A DNA stretch of 44,312 nucleotides from Bacteroidota bacterium (GTDB lineage: Bacteria; Bacteroidota; Bacteroidia; 2-12-FULL-35-15): contig CANIFU010000019.1 of the NCBI GenBank assembly GCA_947466965.1, positions 1 to 44,312 of the forward strand. Reading direction: 5' to 3'. Below, one piece after another: positions 25,143-32,908 of the stretch (position 1 is its first letter; each line of letters starts with the position of its first letter). A model generated the notes under the pieces. It did no database searches. It was not told the origin of the DNA and was given only the letters and a program-made list of their open reading frames with translations. Position numbers and translations under genes: made by a program.

Positions 25143-26282
25143 ATGGAACAAAATATAAAAAATAAATTTACCGATTTAGCCATTCAGATGGAAAAGGACG
25201 TAAAATATGATCAGTATTCAGATCGTGAGATCATAAATAAATGGACGACTCTATTTCTGAACATGAATAATGAATTTAGGGGTGGCATAAAACAACTCAC
25301 ATTGAAGGAGCTTTATGCAGACACCTTAAGTGCTGTAATTAATAAGTCAGAAGGCAATTTATTATTTGATGCTGTTCCATCCGGTTTAGAAGCGCTGGAT
25401 AGAATTATAGGTGGATTTCCTGTTGGTGAATTAACAGTTATCGGTGCTCGTCCTGCAATGGGTAAAACAGCTTTTCTTTTAACCGTGTTGGCAAATTCAA
25501 TTGTAACTAAAAATGATCCGATTGCCTTCTTTTCATTAGAAAATTCATCGCAATCGATTATGCTGCGACTGATGAGCATCTTTTCCCATCAATCGAAGTA
25601 TAAAATTGTAACATCGATAAAGAATGATCTTGAAAAAAAATTATTTATGGACACAACTAAAACGATAGAGGATGCAAATCTAGAGATCGTAGATGATTGT
25701 TTTACAATGGATGACATTATTTCACGTACTCATTTTTTAGTGGAAGACAAGGGTGTAAAACTCATTATCATTGATTACTTGCAATTGATTCAAACAAAAA
25801 GCAAAATGAACCGCGAGCAGGAAATCGCAAAGATTTGCCGCGAATTGAAGGCGATAGCAAGAAAATACAATATAGCTATTTTTGTTAGTTCACAACTCAG
25901 CCGAAGTGTTGAGATGCGCGGTGGAGATCGGAGACCACAGCTCTCTGATTTGAGAGAATCTGGTGCAATAGAACAAGATGCAGATAAAGTTTTATTCCTA
26001 CATCGTCCTGAATATTACAATGTGACGGAAGATGAACAAGGTGATAGTACCATTGGGATTGCAGAATTTATCGTGGCCAAAAATAGAGGAGGAGCGGTGG
26101 ATTCAGCAAAAGTTAGGTTTGTACCACAATGTGGCAATTTTCAAGATTTGGATAGTACTTCCAATTTTCATAATTATGATACATTAGAATCCTTTAAAAA
26201 TATTCGGTCTACTGAATTTTTACCAGACTTTCCGAATAAAAGTGCTGATATTTCTGGGATAGATGACACAAATCCCTTTTAA
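25143..26282 (+). CDS. DnaB-like RecA-fold ATPase/helicase lacking the DnaB N-terminal domain
   Basis: 379 aa. The DnaB C-terminal motor domain spans about residues 75-330: Walker A GARPAMGKTA (101-110), Walker B LIIIDYLQL (207-215), SSQLSR (249-254) and the DnaB signature SDLRESGAIEQDADKV (268-283). The usual N-terminal domain of DnaB, which binds DnaG, is missing; in its place is a short 75-residue segment starting MEQNIKNKFTDLAI that matches the start of the 24379 protein. A replicative DnaB is about 500 aa in this phylum, so this is not the housekeeping enzyme. It ends only 20 nt before the retron RNA and is on the same strand, so it may share its transcript and may act as the retron's partner or effector. 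Alternative: a phage-type helicase. Confidence 0.85.
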   Translation: MEQNIKNKFTDLAIQMEKDVKYDQYSDREIINKWTTLFLNMNNEFRGGIKQLTLKELYADTLSAVINKSEGNLLFDAVPSGLEALDRIIGGFPVGELTVIGARPAMGKTAFLLTVLANSIVTKNDPIAFFSLENSSQSIMLRLMSIFSHQSKYKIVTSIKNDLEKKLFMDTTKTIEDANLEIVDDCFTMDDIISRTHFLVEDKGVKLIIIDYLQLIQTKSKMNREQEIAKICRELKAIARKYNIAIFVSSQLSRSVEMRGGDRRPQLSDLRESGAIEQDADKVLFLHRPEYYNVTEDEQGDSTIGIAEFIVAKNRGGAVDSAKVRFVPQCGNFQDLDSTSNFHNYDTLESFKNIRSTEFLPDFPNKSADISGIDDTNPF

Positions 26283-26302
26283 AATAATTTAAGTAATTAA
26301 CC

Positions 26303-26469
26303 GGAGGGAATCGTTATAAAAAGATTATGAGCGAACTTAACGCTAAATGGTTGTGTTCCGCAACCGATGTCACAATGTGGCTTTAAGGATTCGCCGTAGT
26401 TAAAATTTTCGAAAATAAAAATTTTACCTACGGGCTGTATTATTAGATAATCCATAACGATTCCTCTCC
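26303..26469 (+). ncRNA. Retron msr-msd RNA
   Basis: The ends pair as retron a1/a2: GGAGGGAATCGTTAT (26303-26317) with ATAACGATTCCTCTCC (26454-26469), 15 bp with one bulge. Inside, msr hairpins: AGCG...CGCT (26330-26343) and GGTTG...CAACC (26349-26365), with a candidate branching G at 26331 in AGC. The msd carries a long hairpin: CCGTAG (26394-26399) + TAAAATTTT (26401-26409) with AAAATTTTA (26418-26426) + CTACGG (26428-26433), closed by GGATT/AATCC. It lies 10 nt before the RT gene, the classical layout. Confidence 0.88.
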
Positions 26470-26479
26470 TTTTTTTTAT

Positions 26480-27517
26480 ATGAAAGAACGTACATTTAGT
26501 AAGTATATCATTGATGCTTTTCAATTCAAAGAATTGAAGGGTGCCTATGCTTTGTCTGAATTGTTGAAGATTAACTTTTCCCCTTTCATTCAAGAAATAG
26601 AAAAGGCAAGCTATACCGAATTTACCATTCCAAAAGCAACAGGTGGTAAAAGAACCATTGAAGCGCCCAATCAAAATATTCTTTTTATTCAGAAAAGATT
26701 AAATCATTATTTACAAGCCGTCTATTACACCATAAAACCCGATGCCGTTTATGGTTTTGTACCCAGTGTGTACGATGGCTATTCGCCTAAAACAATTGTC
26801 ACCAATGCTGAAAATCATTTAAATAAAAAGTATTTACTAAACATTGACTTAAAGGACTTTTTCCATTCTATTTCAGCCAACGATGTCCGCAGTATATTTT
26901 TAACAGCACCCTTTAATTTTTCGGAAGATTTATCCACCTGTATTGCATTAATCTGTTGCTGGAAAAAACGCTTGCCAATGGGTGCAGCCACATCTCCGGT
27001 ACTCTCGAATTTATATTGCCTTCCATTAGACAGGCAATTGATTAAATGGGCTAAAAAATACAGTGTGACCTATACACGTTATGCCGATGATCTTACTTTT
27101 TCTTCTGATGTAAAGTTGGATGAGGAGCAGATTTTGGAGGTCAGAAAAATTATTACGGATGCAAATTTTACCATTAATGAACGAAAGTTTCGAATGCAAA
27201 GTAGCTTCAAAAAACAAACGGTAACGGGAATAAAGGTAAATGTAAAAACGAATGTAGATAGACGTTATATTCGAAATATTCGGGCGGCATTGCATGATAT
27301 AAAAAAGAACGGAATAGAAAAAGCATCTTTGAACTATTACAAGCAAAAAAAGATTGACGAACGAATGGTGAAAACGCTATTGTTAAGTATTCGTGGGAAA
27401 GTAAACTTTATTGGTCAGGTGCGAGGAGCGGATGATTTGATTTATCAAAAGTTACAGCGTGATTTGTCAGTTTTTCTCCCCATCTCCAAGAACAAGAATA
27501 AATTGAAAAAAAAATAA
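26480..27517 (+). CDS. Retron reverse transcriptase
   Basis: 345 aa, polymerases of this family reverse-transcribe the msd part of the adjacent RNA to give msDNA joined to RNA by a 2'-5' bond. Retron-specific motifs are present: NAENH at 109-113 (NAxxH) and TVTG at 247-250 (VTG), together with IDLKDFF (122-128), PMGAATSP (166-173) and the YADD active site (201-204). Length and motif spacing are standard, and no toxin or effector domain is fused. The RNA precedes it immediately. Its effector is therefore expected to be a separate gene, with the DnaB-like ATPase upstream or the zinc-ribbon and repeat genes downstream as candidates. Confidence 0.95.
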   Translation: MKERTFSKYIIDAFQFKELKGAYALSELLKINFSPFIQEIEKASYTEFTIPKATGGKRTIEAPNQNILFIQKRLNHYLQAVYYTIKPDAVYGFVPSVYDGYSPKTIVTNAENHLNKKYLLNIDLKDFFHSISANDVRSIFLTAPFNFSEDLSTCIALICCWKKRLPMGAATSPVLSNLYCLPLDRQLIKWAKKYSVTYTRYADDLTFSSDVKLDEEQILEVRKIITDANFTINERKFRMQSSFKKQTVTGIKVNVKTNVDRRYIRNIRAALHDIKKNGIEKASLNYYKQKKIDERMVKTLLLSIRGKVNFIGQVRGADDLIYQKLQRDLSVFLPISKNKNKLKKK

Positions 27518-27545
27518 TAAGTAGATTCGTTTTAGAATATTCATC

Positions 27546-27881
27546 ATGGGATATAAATTGTTTGCAGTGTGTGAAAAATGCAGTTTTGAAAAACAGAACA
27601 TATCATTTGGTGCCAACCGATTCAATTATGAATCTGTTTGTCATGTTCCCTGCCTCGAATCAACTTCAGGTGAATTAACCGTTGCCAATTATTTGGATGT
27701 AGACAATCTAAATGCACATATGAAATTCTATACGCATTCAGATTTGTATCAGACAAAACTGTATGCACTAAAAGACGATTATTTGGAATGGGGTAGATTA
27801 CATTTAAAAATTCATGAAAATAAATGCCCTGCTTGCCATCAGTTTACAATGCAGTTTGTTGTCAAAGGACATTTTGATTAA
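27546..27881 (+). CDS. Small zinc-ribbon-like protein downstream of the retron RT
   Basis: 111 aa. Two CxxC knuckles: CEKC (residues 9-12) and CPAC (94-97), the arrangement of a zinc ribbon with a long insertion between the knuckles (rubredoxin-like pairing). No signal peptide. It starts 28 nt after the RT stop on the same strand. Function unknown; could be an accessory of the retron module or an unrelated passenger. Confidence 0.6.
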   Translation: MGYKLFAVCEKCSFEKQNISFGANRFNYESVCHVPCLESTSGELTVANYLDVDNLNAHMKFYTHSDLYQTKLYALKDDYLEWGRLHLKIHENKCPACHQFTMQFVVKGHFD

Positions 27882-27934
27882 GTGTTTCAGCGCATTTTAA
27901 ATATAATTAGAAAAATTCTTTTTCATAAAGTTAA

Positions 27935-29185
27935 ATGACCAACACCACTCCCAATAAACAGTCATCTGATTTCGAAAAAGCTGAAATCATTGGTTTATTT
28001 CAAAGGCATTCTGCTAAGATGACCTATTGGATCTGTAAGTATTATCCCATACCTGAAAAGCTGTTAAGTAAACACAAAGAAAAATTGATTTGGTCGGCTA
28101 TCTCTAAAAATACGCAGATCCTCTGGACACCTGATTTGGTTGATCAGTATCAGCAGCACTTAAATGTTAGAGGTGCAATGGTCGACAATCCATCTTTCCC
28201 TTGGTCAATCGGTTTTATTGAAAAATATAAAGGAACGTTTGAGCGATTTGATGAACTTTCTAATAATACCGGCTTGCCTTGGTCGGATGCATTTATACAG
28301 CAATATAAATCAAAATGGAATTGGCATTGGTTGGCAGTAAATGCATCCATCAATTGGACGCAAAAGATGATTGTCGATTTTGATCTTTTTGATGAAAATT
28401 TATCTTATGTAAACGGTGAGGGCTTGTGGACGGAGGAGTTTATCATGAAATATAAAGACCGTTTTAATTGGTCGCGCTTGTGTTACAATCCAAATCTCCC
28501 TTGGACAGAAGAATTAATCGAAAAACTAAAATCGACATGGGTTTCATTCGAGAGAAGAACAAGTCAGTATACTGTTTCACCCTGGAAAGGCTTAAGCGAA
28601 AATGTGGGTTTACCCTGGACAAAAAAGTTTATTAAAAAACATCTTCCATTCCCATTGATTAAACCCTATGGTTTATATTGGAAAGAATTAAGCAGGAATG
28701 AATCCTTACCTTGGAAAGACAATCTGCTTGAAGAGTATTCCAATAAATGGGATTGGAAGCAGCTTAGTTGTAACCATGGAGTTGTATTGTCGCTAGAACA
28801 AATTGAATTCTATAAAAATAAAATTGTATGGCAAGGAGATGGTTTTGACTCTATGACGATTGCAATGAATCGTTCACTGCCTTGGTCAGAAGAGCTGATA
28901 GACAGCTATTATCACAAATGGCATTGGTGGGGATTGGCTATGAACAAAGGAATTCCTTGGACAGAGGCCCTCATTGATAAATATTCAGATAAATTGGATA
29001 GTTACCCCTTGTTCAGAAATCCATCAATGCCTTGGTCCTTGAGTTTTTTGTTGAAATATGAAAGGCAATGCTTTGAAGCATTACAAATGGAATTTGACAA
29101 TTCAAGCGAACAATTGTGGCAACAAGTTTTTCAGAGTATAGTGACAGATGAATTGTTGGATGAGATTTTATCTTTAAGAACATAG
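27935..29185 (+). CDS. Repeat protein with LPWS/T-type repeats
   Basis: 416 aa, no signal peptide. About twelve tandem repeats of roughly 30-37 residues with the pattern N-x-x-[LIF]-P-W-[ST]-x-x-[LF]-I-x-x-[YH]-x-x-K-W-x-W-x-x-L-[SA]-x-N; examples: NPSFPWSIGFIEKY, NTGLPWSDAFIQQY, NRSLPWSEELIDSYYHKWHW. Similar repeats are known from uncharacterised proteins in Bacteroidota and other Gram-negatives. Probably a solenoid interaction surface. It follows the zinc-ribbon gene at 53 nt, on the retron strand. Confidence 0.65.
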   Translation: MTNTTPNKQSSDFEKAEIIGLFQRHSAKMTYWICKYYPIPEKLLSKHKEKLIWSAISKNTQILWTPDLVDQYQQHLNVRGAMVDNPSFPWSIGFIEKYKGTFERFDELSNNTGLPWSDAFIQQYKSKWNWHWLAVNASINWTQKMIVDFDLFDENLSYVNGEGLWTEEFIMKYKDRFNWSRLCYNPNLPWTEELIEKLKSTWVSFERRTSQYTVSPWKGLSENVGLPWTKKFIKKHLPFPLIKPYGLYWKELSRNESLPWKDNLLEEYSNKWDWKQLSCNHGVVLSLEQIEFYKNKIVWQGDGFDSMTIAMNRSLPWSEELIDSYYHKWHWWGLAMNKGIPWTEALIDKYSDKLDSYPLFRNPSMPWSLSFLLKYERQCFEALQMEFDNSSEQLWQQVFQSIVTDELLDEILSLRT

Positions 29186-29280
29186 TACTTTTTTTTGAAA
29201 TGGAATTATTTTTGGAATTCGAATATAAAAAGGTTTATTTCAATTGAGACACACACTCAAATATATTAACTAGTTAAAGG

Positions 29281-29344
29281 TATAATTTAACAAACGGGGC
29301 AGCTAAAAACCGGAGAGAGTAAGCAAGACAATAAAACAAATCAA
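29281..29344 (+). promoter_or_regulatory. 5' leader of the 29345 gene
   Basis: AACGGGGC (29293-29300), ACCG, and GACAATAAAA before the ATG; the same blocks in the same order precede the 14473 lipoprotein gene, where the AACGGGGC-to-ATG distance is about 5 nt longer. Could be a shared regulatory or attachment sequence. Confidence 0.35.
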
Positions 29345-29995
29345 ATGAAAAAAATTATAATTCTTATTGCAATTTTATTTGCCTTTACGCCTTATTTAAC
29401 GTATGGACAAAAGACCAAAGAAGGAATTGAATTTAAAAAGAACATTAACAAATTAGTTGCTGCTCAAGAAATAATTTATTATGGTGTTGATTTTTCTAAA
29501 TGTAAAATATCAGATGCTAAATTGATCGGTAAAGCTGCTATAATGAAAGATATTCAAATACCAGAATGGATTTCAATTTTAAATAAAAAGTATGAACTGG
29601 ATTGGATAAAAGGAAAACTAAAAAAAGAAAAGGTTTCAACAGACCTAAATTCAATTCAAATATTATGTAAAGACATTAAAGAATCTGAACTAGTTACTTT
29701 TTCAACTTATAGTTTTCCAATAGACAGTGTTTCTTTATATGTAAATGCATACAAATTACCACAAAAAGGGGGAGTTGGTTTAGTTCTAATAATTGAAAAT
29801 CTTAATAAACTGGAAAGATATATTACCGGTTATTGGACATTTTTTGATATTTCAACAAGAGAAATTTTATACGCAACAAAAATGAAAGGACTTCCAGGTA
29901 GTAAATATGGTTTCGCACAATATTGGAAAGAAGGAATGGTAGAAATGTATGAATATTATTTCAGAGACTATTATAAAAGAGCTATTAAAAAATAA
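29345..29995 (+). CDS. Secreted protein of unknown function, 216 aa
   Basis: Signal peptide MKKIIILIAILFAFTPYLTYG, then QKTKEGIE. Mature part is beta-rich with KCKISDAKLIGKAAIMKD, a VSLYVNAYKLPQKGGVGLVLIIENLN block, and TGYWTFFDISTREILYATKMKG split over about residues 160-185, ending in a basic YYKRAIKK. Similar families of periplasmic Bacteroidota proteins exist but no name can be given. Confidence 0.65.
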   Translation: MKKIIILIAILFAFTPYLTYGQKTKEGIEFKKNINKLVAAQEIIYYGVDFSKCKISDAKLIGKAAIMKDIQIPEWISILNKKYELDWIKGKLKKEKVSTDLNSIQILCKDIKESELVTFSTYSFPIDSVSLYVNAYKLPQKGGVGLVLIIENLNKLERYITGYWTFFDISTREILYATKMKGLPGSKYGFAQYWKEGMVEMYEYYFRDYYKRAIKK

Positions 29996-30183
29996 TTAAA
30001 TTTTGATGTGTTTAAAAATTATAGATAGGGAAAGAAATAACAACTAGGTATTGAAAATGTGAACTTTGTCTTTTCAGCATAAAATAAATATAAGTTGTAT
30101 TTTATTTGATTTACTTTTAAACCAAAAAAAGCTACTATAAAAGGACTTATTATAAATAAAAAAAATTATTTAAAACTTTAAAT

Positions 30184-30428
30184 ATGATAGGCTTTATCGG
30201 AGATATACACGGATATGGAAATGAACTGGAAACTTTACTTCAGAAGTTAGGGTTTACAAAAAAAAGTGAGCATATGCCCATCCGGAGAGAAAAGCAGTAT
30301 TCGTTGGAGAATATATTGATTGCGGTCCTCAAATAAAAGAAACTTTAGAAATTGTTAAAGCAATGGTGGATAGTGAAAATGCCATTGCATTAATGGGTAA
30401 TCATGAATTGTTAATTGTCTTGTGTTTG
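30184..30428 (+). pseudogene. Truncated, frameshifted copy of the PPP phosphatase gene (5' part)
   Basis: Begins ATG ATA GGC TTT ATC GGA like the intact gene at 40580 (MIDFIGDIHG) and is closely similar for about 240 nt. One G is missing near 30268 (GTGAGC instead of GTGGAGC), which breaks the frame, and homology stops just after the NHE motif at about 30420. About 50 nt of upstream sequence are also similar to the upstream of the intact gene, so it is a duplicated and decayed locus. Confidence 0.85.
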
Positions 30429-30647
30429 TTTTGTTTGTGGTAGTTACTTTCCGATAAAATTTTTTAAATTGAGCATTCATGCTAGCTGTAGCTGTCATGA
30501 TACGGAAATTTGCTCCGCACTTTATGGCAGAATCTCTTTGTGGAATTTTGAATACCTATGTTACTAAACCAAAATTCTTGCCTGTTCATAACTTTCAACT
30601 TTGTGCTGTTTAAGTTTTATTATATTCGCTCAAATTTAAGAAGCCAT
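30429..30647. other. Region after the phosphatase remnant with a coding-like minus-strand stretch
   Basis: Read on the minus strand the sequence 30549 down to 30365 is open for about 60 codons, with SAIKCGANFRIMTATASMNA in the middle, but it has no start codon before an upstream stop. It could be the remnant of an insertion that broke the phosphatase copy. No promoter for the gene at 30648 stands out. Confidence 0.3.
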
Positions 30648-31262
30648 ATGAAAAAGCAAACTTTAGTTCTATTTTTTCTTTTCAGTTTTGGATTTTTGTA
30701 CTCTCAAAAGTGCAAAAATCTTGTTGTAGATAAAAAAGATGAATTTACAGGTGAGGTCCTAAAAACTTCAATTTCTTTATTACAAAAAGGTAAGGGGCAT
30801 GAAACTCATTTTGAAATCAGACAAAAGAACGATAAATATTCTATCACTTTTATTGACTTTTATTATGGATTGGCAATGGTAAGTGGATACTTCTATAATG
30901 GAAAAAAAGATGATTTGATGTACGTATTGTTGTCGGATGGAACAGTTATTAAGTTAAGACAGCAAGGTGCTTGCACTAGTAGAAGCGAAGAACCAAGTAT
31001 GGGTGAATCAATGATTCCTGGTTTTGGTAGATATGCTGCATTAGGAAAATCTCAACGGATTATATTTGATCCGGTTTTTGAAATATCGAACAACGACTTG
31101 AATATATTGTCTAATAAGACAATTACAAAAATAAGAGTTATGGCTTCAGGCACTCAAGTAAAGACGAAAAAGCTAATTGATAATATTGAAATTGTTGTTG
31201 ATGAAAAAAATTCATTGCAATTTCTTGAAGATGTGAAATGTTTATTTAATAAGGCAAAATAG
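30648..31262 (+). CDS. Secreted protein of unknown function, 204 aa
   Basis: Start placed at the ATG 30648, which gives a clean signal peptide (MKKQTLVLFFLFSFGFLYS, then QKCKN); a longer in-frame start at 30558 gives 30 implausible extra residues. The mature part has DEFTGEVLKTSISLLQKGKG, several beta strands and a central SEEPSMGESMIPGF. No family recognised. Monocistronic by position, in the run of plus-strand single genes between 29 and 40 kb. Confidence 0.65.
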   Translation: MKKQTLVLFFLFSFGFLYSQKCKNLVVDKKDEFTGEVLKTSISLLQKGKGHETHFEIRQKNDKYSITFIDFYYGLAMVSGYFYNGKKDDLMYVLLSDGTVIKLRQQGACTSRSEEPSMGESMIPGFGRYAALGKSQRIIFDPVFEISNNDLNILSNKTITKIRVMASGTQVKTKKLIDNIEIVVDEKNSLQFLEDVKCLFNKAK

Positions 31263-31520
31263 CCATAGTATTCTAGCCGTCTTTTTTTGATTTTTGATAT
31301 TCTGTAAAGATCTAAAGATTTTTGACTCTCTGCTGGAAATATTACACCTTCAGACCACATAAGATCAATAATAAAGAGAGTTCTGGAGTTTGTCTTAATT
31401 AAATTGATTTACTAGAATTATCATAAAAAGTTGTTCGTTTTATAAAATACTTCTCCCCGCTTATTCCTGTTTTCTGTCGTTTCATTATGAAAATTCTGAT
31501 TAAGCTTGCCGCTAAATATA

Positions 31521-31576
31521 TTGACAAATAAAGTCAATTTAATGAAGTTATCTGAATGATTGACCTTATTAGGCAA
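31521..31576. promoter_or_regulatory. Paired operator candidate, copy B
   Basis: TTGACAAATAAAGTCAA (31521-31537), 22 nt, TTGACCTTATTAGGCAA (31560-31576). The first arm is identical to copy A; the second has two changes. In front of a decayed phosphatase fragment at 31849, while copy C precedes the intact gene, so the block B-plus-fragment is probably a decayed duplicate of copy C-plus-gene. Confidence 0.6.
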
Positions 31577-31679
31577 AAATAAGTACTTGCTTTGGCGAGT
31601 TATTCATTTTTATAAATAATCGATGAGCAAAAAATATTTAATTATCGGTATCTATCATGTTTCTAATTGATAAAAATAG

Positions 31680-31727
31680 CTGCAAGGTTGCAGAAGTTAG
31701 ATACGGTGTATATCTTAATTACTTTTG
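31680..31727 (+). promoter_or_regulatory. Dyad-controlled promoter candidate
   Basis: CTGCAAGGTTGCAG (31680-31693), 26 nt, TACTTTTG (31720-31727): same dyad, spacing and -7 box as at 24087. The next intact gene is at 32030, 300 nt downstream, past the phosphatase fragment. May drive that lipoprotein gene or be a relic. Confidence 0.55.
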
Positions 31728-31848
31728 TTTTCAGAAGAATAGCCGAATTAATTTATGCTTCTAGAATAAAAGTGCGTCCAATTATTATGGTCTTTTTATT
31801 TTAAAATAAAGTCTTCCTTGAAAAATACTAGCACTTAATTATGAAACC

Positions 31849-31941
31849 GATACATTTAGAGCTGTTCACGATGATTGGGCCAAAAATAATATTGAATTCC
31901 TGAGGCAATTAGTGGTTAACTGCAGATTGACTAATTAAATT
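31849..31941 (+). pseudogene. Fragment of the PPP phosphatase gene (central part)
   Basis: Translates as YETDTFRAVHDDWAKNNIEF and onward to a stop, matching YETDSFRAVHACWDNKNIQY of the intact protein (about residues 137-156). Only about 30 codons survive. With the 30184 fragment and the copy-B operator this shows two independent or rearranged decayed copies. Confidence 0.75.
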
Positions 31942-32029
31942 ACCAATCAGTAAAAAAAGGAACTGGTGGTAGTTTCATGTATACTAGGTTTAAAACCTGG
32001 GTAACGAATAGTAAAAAAATAAAACGAAA

Positions 32030-32788
32030 ATGAAAAAAATAGTCATTCCAATTTTTACAATTTTTTTGACATCTTGTGCGCCATTGGTTTATTATCAGGT
32101 GTACAAGACCGTTCCTGAAAACGGAAAAGTTACAGATGACAGCCTTGTCTTTGAAGACAAAAACTGTGAAGTTTCGTACGACCTTTGGGCAGAAGATGGC
32201 GACATGGGTTTTACTATTTACAATAAATCAGAAAACGACTTGACAATTGACCTTACAAAAACATTTTATGTTTTAAATGGTTTCGCAAACGAATACTTCC
32301 AGAATAGAGTGTTTTCAAAGTCAGTGAATAACGCAACTGCTGTTACAAAATATAAATATCCTTATTACTTGAATTATTATAACGTTACAAAAATGGAAGG
32401 TTCTACATACGGAATTTCATATGCCGAAAAATCTGAACTTACAATACCTCCTCAAACATCAATAAGAATTGCAGAATATCATATTACAAGTCTTCTATAT
32501 AATGAATGTAAGTATTCAAGTCATCCGAAAAACAAAAAAATAAAAACATTATCATTTGACAAAACCAATTCACCATTGACTTTTTATAACCTTATAACTT
32601 ATAAGATAAAAGGGGAAATAAATAGAATTGAAAATAAATTTTATGCAAGTGAACTAACAAACTTACCATCTTCAAAAATGTTTGTTTGGGAAGATACAAG
32701 TAGTTGTGGGGAAAAATTATTAGTTCCAGTTGAGGTTTTCAAAAGAGAAACGCCTGACAAATTTTATATTAAATATAGTGTTAAGTAA
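32030..32788 (+). CDS. Lipoprotein of unknown function, 252 aa
   Basis: Lipoprotein signal with lipobox-like LTSC (Cys16), so anchored in the envelope. Mature part starts with a KVTDDSLVFEDKNCEVSYDL block and has beta-rich segments (GDMGFTIYNKSENDLTIDL, YPYYLNYYNVTKMEGS), two cysteines near the end (SSCGEKLLVPVEV). The same family is widespread as a conserved hypothetical lipoprotein in Bacteroidota accessory DNA. No catalytic motif. Confidence 0.7.
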   Translation: MKKIVIPIFTIFLTSCAPLVYYQVYKTVPENGKVTDDSLVFEDKNCEVSYDLWAEDGDMGFTIYNKSENDLTIDLTKTFYVLNGFANEYFQNRVFSKSVNNATAVTKYKYPYYLNYYNVTKMEGSTYGISYAEKSELTIPPQTSIRIAEYHITSLLYNECKYSSHPKNKKIKTLSFDKTNSPLTFYNLITYKIKGEINRIENKFYASELTNLPSSKMFVWEDTSSCGEKLLVPVEVFKRETPDKFYIKYSVK

Positions 32789-32908
32789 CAAAAGGAACTT
32801 AATAAAAAGAACTACTATAATTTCGTTAGGTTAAGCGCAACATGATCTAATGGCGAAATGTTTAGTACTGAAAAGATGACATTTATAAAATTTTTTAGAG
32901 ATGATACA

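Larger units (their letters stand above)
31263..32029. other. Gene-poor stretch with relics
   Basis: About 770 nt without an intact gene. Contents in order: copy-B operator, dyad promoter, phosphatase fragment, and a perfect 13-nt palindrome AGGTTTAAAACCT at 31988-32000, 30 nt before the lipoprotein start. Nothing else recognised. Confidence 0.5.

Noticed and set aside
30365-30549. Open minus-strand stretch of about 60 codons with a protein-like composition
   Set aside because: It has no start codon before an upstream stop and overlaps the phosphatase relic; noted within the intergenic description but not called a gene.
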